Positions 9,164 through 16,596 of a DNA stretch of 44,602 nucleotides are shown here, in pieces. A program made the position numbers and the translations under genes. Location: positions 19,185-63,786 of the forward strand of contig CADARY010000036.1 of assembly GCA_902790375.1 (NCBI GenBank), given 5' to 3'. The notes beneath the pieces were generated by a model, which was not told the DNA's origin, did not search any database, and saw nothing but the letters and a program-made list of their open reading frames with translations. The DNA is from Oscillospiraceae bacterium. GTDB lineage: Bacteria; Bacillota; Clostridia; Oscillospirales; Oscillospiraceae. Position 1 is the stretch's first letter; each line of letters opens with the position of its first letter.

Positions 9164-10863
9164 ACTTTTCGCTCCTTTTTCATTTCGATTTCCTTGCGTA
9201 TCAGATTTTCAAACTCCTCCGCCGGCAGCGGACGGGAGAAATAATAGCCCTGTACATAGTCGCATCCGGCGTCCCGCAGCAGCGAAAGCTGGTGCTCGGT
9301 CTCCGCGCCCTCAGCCACGACCGGAACCTTCAGATAACGCGCAATGTCGAGGATCAGCTCCACAAGGCGAAAGTCCCGGTTGTTCTCCTCAATGTTCTGG
9401 ATGAACTTCATGTCCATCTTCAGCACATCAATCGGCAGGCTCGAGATGGTGTTGAGAGAGGAGTAGCCGGAGCCGAAGTCGTCCATCTCAATCTCAAAGC
9501 CCTTTTCGCGCAGCTTTTCGATGACGGCGACAAGCTGCTCGGCCTCATCCGTATAGGCAGACTCCGTGATCTCAAGCTTAAAGTCCTTTGTGCTCAGGCC
9601 GTTATCCTCAATGAGCTTCAAAAGCCCCTTCTCAAGGCCCGGATCAAATACCTCCGTGCGGGAGACGTTGACCGACAGCGGCACCGTCATGCCGAGCTTT
9701 TCCCGCCAGGCGGCGATCTGCCCGGCCGCCTCCGACCAGACATAGTTGTCCACCACATGGATGAGGCCGTTGCGCTCAAAGAGCGGGATAAAGTCGCCGG
9801 GACTGATAAAGCCCAGCTCCGGATGGACCCAGCGCACCAGCGCCTCGGCGCTGTTCAGGCGCGGGGGATCGGACTGAATGTCGTATTTCGGCTGGTAGTA
9901 GACCCGGAACTGCCGTTCCTCCACGGCCTGACGCAGGTCGTTGAGAAGACGCTGCGAATAGAGCTCGCGTTTATACATGTCCTCATTGTAGATCATGAGG
10001 TGGGTCTTGTAGCTGCCGCGCACCAGGTTGCAGGCTGTATGCGCCCGGTCAAAGAGCGTCACCAGGGAGACCCCGTCAAAGGCGGGGCATACGCCCATGC
10101 GCAGGCGCACGGAGACGCGGTGCGAAAGCTCGTTGAGCTTCTGCTGAAAAAACTGCAGCACGGTGTGATAATCCTCACAGTGCAGGCAGTAGAGGTCAAA
10201 ACGGTCGGCGTCCCTGCGGCAGGCAATGCCCTCGGTCCCGCGCAGAAACTCGCGGATGGCGTCGCCCAGGGTGCGCAGGATCGTGTCTCCGAACAAACGG
10301 CCGTTCAGGTCATTGACAGAGTGGAAGCGCTCGATATTCACGACGACGGCGTCCATGCTCCAGTGGGGGTGGTAGCGGTAGATCTGCTCGGCGTATTCAA
10401 AGAAGAAGCCCGGGTTATAAAGCCCCGTCAGCGAGTCGCGCTCGGCAGCGCGGATGAGCTGTCTGCCCTCGCTCAGTTCGATGATCCGCGCCACGCGGGC
10501 CAGGATCACCTCATGCGCGTCGTAGGGCTTGGCGATGAAGTCCGCCGCCCCGAGCTGCAGGGCTCTGAGCTCTGCCTTCTTCTCGGCGGTGAGCACAATG
10601 ATGGGGATGCGGCGCATCCGCTCATCGGCGCGCATGCGCTCAAGCACTTCAAAGCCATCCATCACCGGCATCATCAGATCCAGCAGGACAATGGACAGAG
10701 TGTTCAGATGGGTTTGAATGATCTCCAGCGCTTCCAGACCGTTTTCCGCATTTAAGATTTCGTAATCGTTTTCCAGGATCATGCCCAGAATATCACGGTT
10801 GAGCGCCTGATCTTCAACCACCAGTACCTGACGCTGGCGCTTGATCTGTCCTGACTTTATCAT
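9160..10863 (-). CDS. Response regulator with degenerate GGDEF and intact EAL domain (c-di-GMP phosphodiesterase)
   Basis: 567 residues from the ATG at 10863, chosen because AAGGAGG sits 7 nt upstream; 30 further in-frame residues upstream lack such a site. Domains: receiver, residues 10-130 (LLDLMMPVMDG, Asp62, with AKPYDAHEV as the lysine loop); GGDEF, about 145-300, whose signature has become RRDADRFDLY; EAL, about 320-560, with EALVRW (Glu340), KLEITES, MDDFGSGYSSL and VVAEGAETE intact. The protein should therefore hydrolyse c-di-GMP, and the dead GGDEF may bind GTP or serve as a scaffold. Phosphorylation at Asp62 by the Hpt protein would couple the kinases to c-di-GMP breakdown. Confidence 0.93.
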   Translation of the reverse strand: MIKSGQIKRQRQVLVVEDQALNRDILGMILENDYEILNAENGLEALEIIQTHLNTLSIVLLDLMMPVMDGFEVLERMRADERMRRIPIIVLTAEKKAELRALQLGAADFIAKPYDAHEVILARVARIIELSEGRQLIRAAERDSLTGLYNPGFFFEYAEQIYRYHPHWSMDAVVVNIERFHSVNDLNGRLFGDTILRTLGDAIREFLRGTEGIACRRDADRFDLYCLHCEDYHTVLQFFQQKLNELSHRVSVRLRMGVCPAFDGVSLVTLFDRAHTACNLVRGSYKTHLMIYNEDMYKRELYSQRLLNDLRQAVEERQFRVYYQPKYDIQSDPPRLNSAEALVRWVHPELGFISPGDFIPLFERNGLIHVVDNYVWSEAAGQIAAWREKLGMTVPLSVNVSRTEVFDPGLEKGLLKLIEDNGLSTKDFKLEITESAYTDEAEQLVAVIEKLREKGFEIEMDDFGSGYSSLNTISSLPIDVLKMDMKFIQNIEENNRDFRLVELILDIARYLKVPVVAEGAETEHQLSLLRDAGCDYVQGYYFSRPLPAEEFENLIRKEIEMKKERKV

Positions 10864-10936
10864 GGTGTTCCTCCTTGGGCAAGCGCTGATGCGCGGGTTC
10901 CCATCATCGCTCACCGTGAGGGCGCATTTACCCTCT

Positions 10937-10954
10937 TTTGCAGTCCTCTGCAAA
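10937..10954 (-). other. Intercistronic hairpin
   Basis: TTTGCAG (10937-10943) pairs with CTGCAAA (10948-10954) across a 4-nt loop, in the 111-nt gap between the first kinase gene and the REC-EAL gene. No U-run follows on the minus strand, so it could be an RNA-stability or processing element rather than a terminator. Confidence 0.35.
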
Positions 10955-10974
10955 CAATATTATGAATAATGTTG

Positions 10975-12450
10975 TTATGGCTTGATCAGTCTCCGCAGGG
11001 TATCGCACAGTATGTCGATATCGGCGGGCTTCGGCAGGTGGGCGTTCATCCCGGCCTCCAGGGAGCTTTGTACATCCTTTTCAAAGGCGTTGGCGGTCAC
11101 GGCGATAATGGGCACGGTCCCGGCGTCCGGCCGGTCCAGGGTGCGGATCTGCCGCGCGGCCTCCAGCCCGTCCATCACCGGCATGCGCAGATCCATGAGC
11201 ACGGCGTCATAGTAGCCGACCGCGCTGCGGCGGAACATGTCCACCGCGATCTGCCCGTTTTCGGCCCGCTCGGACAGCATTTCCTCCATCTCCAGCAAAT
11301 CCATCAGGATCTCGGCGTTGAGGTCGATGTCCTCCGCCACCAGGATGCGCCGACCCGCAAGCTCGACCTTCCCGGTCTCCTGCATCGGCGCTTCCTCCGC
11401 AGGCTGCGCGGACACCGCGCCGAGCGTCATAATAACCGTCACCGTGGTGCCGACGCCCTTCTCGCTCTGAATGTCGATGCTGCCGTTCATCAGCTCCACG
11501 ATGGTCTTGGTGATGGGCAGGCCCAGGCCGCTGCCGCCGCGGGGATTGGTTGGGCTTGCGTCCTCCCGGGAGAAGGGCTCATACACATGGGGGAGATATT
11601 CCGCCGACATGCCGATGCCGGTATCCTTCACGGTGAAGCGCAGGGTCCGCGTATCCTCGTCCGCGCCGATCTGCTCGACGCTGCATTGAATCCTGCCCGG
11701 GGCGTCGGTGTACATCACGGCGTTTTCCGCAATGCTCTGCAGGACATGCCAGATCTTGCCCTCATCCCCGATAAATTCATCGTCGATGCTGCCGATGCGC
11801 TCACAGTTGTACGCAAGGCCCTTTTCGTGGCACTGGGCGCTGATGGAGAAATTGAGCTGCATCATGAGCTGCCCGAAGGAAAAGCGCTCGTTCTTGAGCG
11901 TGAGCGTCCCGGAGTCGATATGCCCCATATCCAGCACATCGTTGATGAGGGTCAGCAGGTGCCTCGCGCTCGCGTCGATCTTGTCAAGCTGGGCGCGGCT
12001 CGCGGGCGGAATCCCCTTGTCCTCCTCCAGCAGGCGCAGCAGGCCCAGGATCGCGTTGAGGGGCGTGCGCATCTCATGGCTCATGTTGGAGAGAAAATCC
12101 TCCTTGGCACGGTTCGTGGCCTCCGCCGCCATCAGCTTTGCCTTAAGACGTTCGTTTTCGTAAATGTGGTTCGTAATGCGCCGCAGCAGATACACAACGA
12201 TGAAAACAAAAATGCTGCCGCCGAAGAGAATGCCGGACACCAGGAGATCCGGCTTGCCGAAAAAGGCGATCATGAGATAGCCGATCAAAAACAGGATCAG
12301 CAGAACAGCCGGGGTGAACAGGATCAGGCGCTCCCTGTCCCAGCCCCCGTGCCCGCTGAGCTCACGGGAAAAGCGGACGTAGCTGTAGATGTTGTACACC
12401 ATCAGAGCGCTGCCGAGATAAATCATCCCGTAAATCACAAGCTGAAGCAT
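10975..12450 (-). CDS. Membrane hybrid histidine kinase with C-terminal receiver domain
   Basis: 491 residues from the ATG at 12450, preceded by AAGGAGGG at 8-nt spacing. Four hydrophobic helices fill residues 1 to about 100 with almost no outside domain, so it senses within or near the membrane, or through a partner. A coiled linker leads to HisKA (NMSHEMRTPLNAI, His125), HATPase (NAVMYTD, DTGIGMS, GGSGLGLPI) and a receiver (LMDLRMPVMDG, Asp420). Its kinase-receiver part closely resembles that of the permease-kinase two genes downstream, including EDIDLNAEIL and the ENGQIAVDMF helix, which points to duplication within the operon. It is the promoter-proximal gene. Confidence 0.92.
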   Translation of the reverse strand: MLQLVIYGMIYLGSALMVYNIYSYVRFSRELSGHGGWDRERLILFTPAVLLILFLIGYLMIAFFGKPDLLVSGILFGGSIFVFIVVYLLRRITNHIYENERLKAKLMAAEATNRAKEDFLSNMSHEMRTPLNAILGLLRLLEEDKGIPPASRAQLDKIDASARHLLTLINDVLDMGHIDSGTLTLKNERFSFGQLMMQLNFSISAQCHEKGLAYNCERIGSIDDEFIGDEGKIWHVLQSIAENAVMYTDAPGRIQCSVEQIGADEDTRTLRFTVKDTGIGMSAEYLPHVYEPFSREDASPTNPRGGSGLGLPITKTIVELMNGSIDIQSEKGVGTTVTVIMTLGAVSAQPAEEAPMQETGKVELAGRRILVAEDIDLNAEILMDLLEMEEMLSERAENGQIAVDMFRRSAVGYYDAVLMDLRMPVMDGLEAARQIRTLDRPDAGTVPIIAVTANAFEKDVQSSLEAGMNAHLPKPADIDILCDTLRRLIKP

Positions 12451-12509
12451 AAGGACAGCCCTCCTTCCAACATCTTCCAGCACTCGCGGAAACCATACTT
12501 ATTTATGCT

Positions 12510-12538
12510 ATTATAATTTACAAGCGGGGAAATAGCAA
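12510..12538 (-). promoter_or_regulatory. Promoter of the phosphorelay/c-di-GMP operon
   Basis: On the minus strand: -35 TTGCTA (12533-12538), 17-nt spacer, -10 TATAAT (12510-12515), about 60 nt before the kinase start codon. It is the only good sigma-A-like promoter I see before the five-gene run. Confidence 0.65.
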
Positions 12539-12586
12539 GAATATTTTCCTGCATTTACAAGATCTGTTCACATTTGCAAGTGATGC

Positions 12587-12614
12587 TTGCAGGGGCAGGA
12601 GGCTCTGCTATAAT
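12587..12614 (+). promoter_or_regulatory. Promoter-like element ahead of the GH65 remnant
   Basis: TTGCAG (12587-12592), 16-nt spacer, TATAAT (12609-12614). It faces away from the kinase operon promoter and now drives only a gene fragment. Confidence 0.4.
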
Positions 12615-12622
12615 CGTATCAC

Positions 12623-12883
12623 ATGCTGCAGCGGCAACGGCCCATCGACTATGCGCGCCTGTGCGCTGCCATCGGCTATACGCCGAAGGAGGCGGAACAG
12701 TGGCGCGAGGCGGCGGATAAAATGTACTATCCTGCCCCGGTGGACGGCATCTACCCCCAGGACGATGATTTTCTCAACCGCAAGCCCTGGCCGCTGGATA
12801 CCATTCCCGCGGACAAGCACCCGCTGCTGATCCGCTCCCACGGCGAAAGCGTGGAGCTTATACTAAGTTTCGATAGAAAGTAG
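12623..12883 (+). pseudogene. Fragment of a GH65 family (maltose/kojibiose-type) sugar phosphorylase
   Basis: An 86-codon open frame. The segment YTPKEAEQWREAADKMYYP followed by GIYPQDDDFLNRKPW and PADKHPLL resembles an internal part of GH65 phosphorylases, which are normally about 750 residues and split alpha-glucosides with phosphate. After KHPLL the family similarity stops, and the last residues are read from an inverted repeat (12860-12918). Both ends of the gene are missing and no sugar genes adjoin it, so I call it a decayed remnant. A small expressed peptide cannot be excluded, because a promoter-like element precedes it. Confidence 0.75.
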
Positions 12884-12918
12884 GCAAAGACTGTCTTGTT
12901 TCTATTGAAAGTTAGTAT
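12860..12918. repeat. Inverted repeat with 20-bp arms at the GH65 breakpoint
   Basis: Arms 12860-12879 (ATACTAAGTTTCGATAGAAA) and 12899-12918 match with two mismatches around a 19-nt spacer. The position exactly where GH65 similarity ends suggests a mobile-element end or a small hairpin element inserted there. Confidence 0.6.
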
Positions 12919-12932
12919 TAAATAACGAACAG

Positions 12933-12962
12933 CCCCCGGCCAGCAGGCCGGGGGCCGTTTTT
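12933..12962 (+). terminator. Strong intrinsic terminator
   Basis: CCCCCGGCC (12933-12941), 4-nt loop AGCA, GGCCGGGGG (12946-12954), then CCGTTTTT. It ends any transcript coming from the GH65 remnant. Confidence 0.85.
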
Positions 12963-13020
12963 CCAGTGTGCCCGCCAGACAGGGGACGGTTTACGCCGGG
13001 CAACTGGGCAGAATTGGGAG

Positions 13021-13072
13021 CACAAAAGCTGATTTTCGTTAAGTCAAACAAAAATCAACCGTTTTGATTGTG
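13021..13072 (+). other. Nested dyad in the 319-nt gap before the MATE gene
   Basis: CACAA (13021-13025) pairs with TTGTG (13068-13072), and inside it TGATTTT (13030-13036) pairs with AAAATCA (13051-13057). It lies upstream of the proposed promoter, so it may be a protein-binding site rather than RNA. The rest of the gap (12884-13202) holds the inverted repeat, the terminator, the promoter and the leader listed separately; I see no gene in it. Confidence 0.3.
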
Positions 13073-13104
13073 CGCCATGCACAAAAGTTTGGGCAGATTA
13101 CCTC

Positions 13105-13132
13105 TTGCATTTTCCCGCCGGAGGACTAAAAT
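13105..13132 (+). promoter_or_regulatory. Promoter of the MATE exporter gene
   Basis: TTGCAT (13105-13110), 16-nt spacer, TAAAAT (13127-13132). Transcription would start near 13139, giving a leader of about 64 nt. Confidence 0.5.
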
Positions 13133-13148
13133 ATGGGCTCAAAAGTCG

Positions 13149-13191
13149 GGGGAGCCAGTTCGGCGCTTCCCAAATCCTCGGCTTTGGAAGG
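13149..13191 (+). promoter_or_regulatory. Leader RNA with two mutually exclusive hairpins, one masking the ribosome-binding site
   Basis: Hairpin 1: GGGGAGC (13149-13155) with GCTTCCC (13165-13171). Hairpin 2: CTTCCCAAA (13166-13174, one bulged C) with TTTGGAAG (13183-13190). The two share 13166-13171 and cannot form together. Hairpin 2 buries the GGAAGG ribosome-binding site (13186-13191). This layout fits a translational switch, possibly ligand-driven. I could not match it to a known riboswitch class. Confidence 0.45.
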
Positions 13192-13202
13192 TTGGTTTTA
13201 TT

Positions 13203-14579
13203 ATGACAAACGAAATGACGACAGGTTCTCCGCTGAAAAGCATCCTGCGCTTCTGCGCGCCGCTTCTGATCGGCAACCTGTTTCAACAATTCTATAATAT
13301 TGCGGACAGCATTCTGGTAGGCCGCATCCTGGGCCTGAATGCCTTTGCCGCCGTGGGCGCCACGGGGGCGCTGAACTTCCTGATCCTGGGCTTTGCCACG
13401 GGCAGCTGCTCCGGCCTTGCCATCCCCATCGCCCAGAGCTTCGGGGCAGGGGACACGGAGAGCGTCCGCCGCCGTACAGCCCAGCTCGTGTGGCTCGGCT
13501 TCGGGATCACGGCGGTGATCCGGCTCATCTGCTTTTTCTGGACGGACGATCTGCTCCGGCTCATGAATACCCCGGCGGAGATTTTTGAAGACGCATACCG
13601 CTATATCTTCATCGTGTTCATGGGCGTCGGCGCGACGATGCTGTATAACCTGAGCTCGGCCGTGCTGCGCTCCCTGGGCGACAGCCGCACGCCGCTGCAT
13701 TTTCTGATCGCCGCGGTGGCGGTGAACATCGTCCTGGATATCCTGTTTATGAAGTACCTCCACATGGGCGTGGAGGGCGCCGCGTGGGCGACGGTGCTGT
13801 CCCAGCTTGCCTCCGGCATTGCCTGCCTTATCTACATGGCAAAGAAGATCCCGATGCTGAACCTGCATCATGGCGATCTGCGTCCGGACCCGAAGCGCAT
13901 CCTCTACATGGCGGCCATCGGCATCCCCATGGGCCTGCAGTTTTCCATCACCGCCATCGGCAGCATCATCCTGCAGGGCGCGGTCAACGGCCTGGGGGCC
14001 AACGCGGTCGCGGCGGTCTCTGCCGCGAGCAAGGTCCACAACGTGGTGGCAGCGCCGCTTGAGACCTGCGGCATCGCCATGGCCACCTACTGCGGCCAGA
14101 ACCTGGGCGCGGGCGAATACGGGCGTATCCGTCGCGGCGTCTGGAGCACGGTGGGCGCGGCAATGCTGTACTGCGCGGCGGCCTTTCTCTTCAACTACGG
14201 CGCGGGGCGCAGCATGGCGACTCTCTTTGTCAGCCCCTCCGAGACTTTGCTGCTGCAGGATGTGCAGCGCTATCTCACCATTACCGGCGCCTTCTATCCG
14301 CTGCTCGCGCTGATCTTCATCTTCCGCAACAGCCTGCAGGGCATGGGCTTTTCCAACGAGGCCATGATGGCCGGCGTCTCGGAGCTCATTGCCCGCACCA
14401 TCGTGTCCTTCGGCCTTGTCGGCAGCCTCGGCTTTACGGCCGTGTGCTTCGCAAACCCCGCAGCCTGGTTCCTGGCCGATGCGGCGCTGCTGATGCTCTA
14501 TGCGCGGGAAATGCGCCGCCTCGACCCCATCCGGCCCGAGGATCTGCGGCGCAAGAAGCTTGCCCGTGCCCGCCGCTGA
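13203..14579 (+). CDS. MATE family multidrug/toxin exporter
   Basis: 458 residues from the ATG at 13203; the upstream in-frame stretch (from 13068) has no membrane segment and covers the leader hairpins. About twelve membrane helices are seen in two halves. Typical MATE features are PLLIGNLFQQFYNIADSILV near residues 20-40, NIVLDILFMKYLHMGVEGAAWAT near 180-200, and GIPMGLQFSITAIGSIILQ opening the second half. MATE proteins export drugs or metabolic cations in exchange for Na+ or H+. The gene stands alone between a leader switch and a convergent operon only 6 nt away. Its substrate cannot be read from the sequence. Confidence 0.93.
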   Translation: MTNEMTTGSPLKSILRFCAPLLIGNLFQQFYNIADSILVGRILGLNAFAAVGATGALNFLILGFATGSCSGLAIPIAQSFGAGDTESVRRRTAQLVWLGFGITAVIRLICFFWTDDLLRLMNTPAEIFEDAYRYIFIVFMGVGATMLYNLSSAVLRSLGDSRTPLHFLIAAVAVNIVLDILFMKYLHMGVEGAAWATVLSQLASGIACLIYMAKKIPMLNLHHGDLRPDPKRILYMAAIGIPMGLQFSITAIGSIILQGAVNGLGANAVAAVSAASKVHNVVAAPLETCGIAMATYCGQNLGAGEYGRIRRGVWSTVGAAMLYCAAAFLFNYGAGRSMATLFVSPSETLLLQDVQRYLTITGAFYPLLALIFIFRNSLQGMGFSNEAMMAGVSELIARTIVSFGLVGSLGFTAVCFANPAAWFLADAALLMLYAREMRRLDPIRPEDLRRKKLARARR

Positions 14580-14585
14580 CGGCTT

Positions 14586-15185
14586 TCATGCCGCGAAGCG
14601 CAGATACCAGGCGTAGGCCGCTTCTCCATATTGGGTGACCTGCTTCACATCCGCGTTATAGCGGGTGAAGATCAGCTTGAGCTCCTGCGGGGAGTAGCTG
14701 CCGAAGGCGAGGCGTCCGGTCATCTGCCAGGCGCAGTGGAGCAGGTTGAGGGCCGAGCAGCTCAGGTTGAAGACCTGATCCCGGTTGAGCCTTCGCCACA
14801 CAAGGCGCAGATCCTCCGGATTCTCCGGGGAGAGCTCCGGCTTGAGCTCGAGGAGCGCCGCACAGGAAATGCCGCGCTCTCTGGCAAAGCGGATGGCCTC
14901 GATGGCGACACGGGAAAAAATCTGCCCGTAGCCGGTGGAGCTGTCCAGCTTCTGCAGGGGATTGCCGGAGTCCGGCCCTGGATGCAGCAGGGGCGCGCCC
15001 AGCCAGTTGACGGCCACCACCGTGTCGGCCAGCGGGTCCAGAATGTCCATGCGCGTAAGCTCCATCATCAGCACGGCCTTGAGACAGGCCGGCGGCAGGC
15101 CGCACTCGGCGCAGATGCGGGCAATGTCGCTGCCGCAGCGCTCCAGCATCTGCAGGGCCTGGCCCTCTGAGTAAAGGTGTATCAT
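14586..15185 (-). CDS. Uncharacterised protein, possible lysozyme/transglycosylase-like fold
   Basis: 199 residues, no signal peptide and no membrane segment. I do not recognise the family. The pair LMMELTRMD (about residues 39-48) and STGYGQIF (about 83-90) resembles the spacing of the catalytic Glu and the GxxQI motif of lytic transglycosylases, but the match is weak and the lack of an export signal argues against a wall enzyme. A YNADVKQVTQYGEAAYAWYL tail follows. It is the last gene of the molybdenum-cofactor operon, and its start overlaps the NUDIX stop by ATGA, so it is co-translated with that gene. Confidence 0.75.
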   Translation of the reverse strand: MIHLYSEGQALQMLERCGSDIARICAECGLPPACLKAVLMMELTRMDILDPLADTVVAVNWLGAPLLHPGPDSGNPLQKLDSSTGYGQIFSRVAIEAIRFARERGISCAALLELKPELSPENPEDLRLVWRRLNRDQVFNLSCSALNLLHCAWQMTGRLAFGSYSPQELKLIFTRYNADVKQVTQYGEAAYAWYLRFAA

Positions 15186-15700
15186 ACCGTCACATTATAC
15201 ACGGGAAAGCGATATTCCCCATCCAGCCAGCCCAGCAGGAAGGCCTCCGCCAGACTGCCGGGCTTGATGGCTTTCCGGGCCTCCGGCAGAGAGAACCACT
15301 GCCAGTCATCCACCTCCCGGTTGGGGCGGGCGTCCTTCACCGGCACATGAACGGTGAAGTTCAGCATCAGGGTGTTGCTCGGCGCAAAATAGCGGCTGCG
15401 ATTGAAGCGCAGGGAAGTGAGCGGCAGGCTCAGCTCCTCCATGAGCTCGCGCCGGGCAGCGTCCTCGGCATCCTCACCGTGGTTTACATAACCTGCTACC
15501 AGAATATAATGGGGCTTTCCGTACTGGCGGATCAGGAGGATGTTCTCCTCCGCCTCGTCAACCACCAGCAGGCTCACCGCCGTGTTGAACACCGGGTAGC
15601 GGAACGCCCCGCAGGCATCGCACCAGGGGAAGACGCCCTCCTCCCCGTGGGATTTCGGGTGCAGCAGGGTGCCGCACTCCATGCAGTAGTTCATCTTCAT
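15182..15700 (-). CDS. NUDIX hydrolase with N-terminal zinc ribbon
   Basis: 172 residues. A zinc ribbon at the start has Cys6/Cys9 and Cys27/Cys30, as in NudC-type NAD pyrophosphatases. The NUDIX box runs GYVNHGEDAEDAARRELMEE, with the metal-binding REL-EE present and Ser replacing the usual Gly after EEL. Such enzymes split nucleoside diphosphate-linked compounds. It is shorter than NudC (about 260-300) and lacks its N-terminal domain. It overlaps the mogA-moaE gene and the following gene by ATGA at each junction, so it belongs to the molybdenum-cofactor operon; a direct role in that pathway is not shown. Confidence 0.9.
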   Translation of the reverse strand: MKMNYCMECGTLLHPKSHGEEGVFPWCDACGAFRYPVFNTAVSLLVVDEAEENILLIRQYGKPHYILVAGYVNHGEDAEDAARRELMEELSLPLTSLRFNRSRYFAPSNTLMLNFTVHVPVKDARPNREVDDWQWFSLPEARKAIKPGSLAEAFLLGWLDGEYRFPVYNVTV

Positions 15701-16596
15701 CCGCTGATCTCCGTTTCCGAGACGCAGTGCTGCTTGAGCTCGCCCACCAGGGCCTGCAGCGCGTCGATCACATGCGGGCGAATATCGCCGCCCACGAGCA
15801 CCAGCATGATATCGTCCCCGACCGTAAGCTCCCCGCTGTTGAGCCAGACGCAGACCGTGCGGATGCCGGGCATGGCGAGGGCCATGGCCTTGGCGGCCTC
15901 CACCTTTTCCGCGTCATAGGAAAAGCGCATGCCGCGCACCGGGGCGGTGTCCTTCGCGCCCTCGCGCACGGCGGCCTTTGCCGTCTCCCGCACCACGCCG
16001 TTATGGAAGAGATACATGCCGCAGCCCTTTGCCGCGGCCTCGCCCTTCGCCTCCTGAAGCCAAACATCCAGAGAGGGGACGGGCTTTTTATTCGGCGCGG
16101 CGCTTTCCACGCAGTCGGCGGAGCCTGCGGAGGCCAGCATATCCAGCCCGTGGGTCACCGCGTCCAGCACCGCGCTCAGATTCTCCCGGGCTGCCTTCTC
16201 GCTGCCGGGGAGATTGACGATCAGCGTCCTGCCGCGTATCCCCGCCGCGCCTCTGGAGAGACAGGCGCGCGGCGTGATGCGCAGGCTCTCGACCCGCATG
16301 GCCTCGGGAATGCCGGGCACGGCCCGGTCGATGACGGCCATGGTCGCCTCGGGCGTGATATCCCGGGGGGAAAAGCCCGTGCCGCCGGTGGTGAGCACCA
16401 GGGCGAGCTTTAACTCGTCCGCGCATTTTCTGAGCTGCGCCTGAATAAGCTCTGTCTCGTCGGGAACCAGGGCTGTATAACAGACCTCCATGCCCTTTTC
16501 CTCCAGCATGGCGCGCACCGCGGGGCCGCTGGTATCGACTCGTTCGCCCCGCCAGCCCTTGTCGCTGACCGTGATGACCGCTGCTTTGTAGCTCAT
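15697..16596 (-). CDS. MogA/MoaB-MoaE fusion, molybdenum cofactor synthesis
   Basis: 299 residues. Residues 1 to about 162 form a MogA/MoaB domain (SDKGWRGERVDTSGP, TTGGTGFSPRDITPEAT), which adenylylates molybdopterin for molybdate insertion. Residues 170-299 resemble MoaE, the large subunit of molybdopterin synthase (GCGMYLFHNGVVRETAK, MRFSYDAEKVEAAKAMA, SGELTVGDDIMLVLVGGD). The MoaE C-terminus is unusual: the PxWKxE segment with a catalytic lysine is replaced by HCVSETE, so synthase activity is uncertain. No moaD is present in the window. It overlaps moaC and the NUDIX gene by ATGA. Confidence 0.88.
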   Translation of the reverse strand: MSYKAAVITVSDKGWRGERVDTSGPAVRAMLEEKGMEVCYTALVPDETELIQAQLRKCADELKLALVLTTGGTGFSPRDITPEATMAVIDRAVPGIPEAMRVESLRITPRACLSRGAAGIRGRTLIVNLPGSEKAARENLSAVLDAVTHGLDMLASAGSADCVESAAPNKKPVPSLDVWLQEAKGEAAAKGCGMYLFHNGVVRETAKAAVREGAKDTAPVRGMRFSYDAEKVEAAKAMALAMPGIRTVCVWLNSGELTVGDDIMLVLVGGDIRPHVIDALQALVGELKQHCVSETEISG

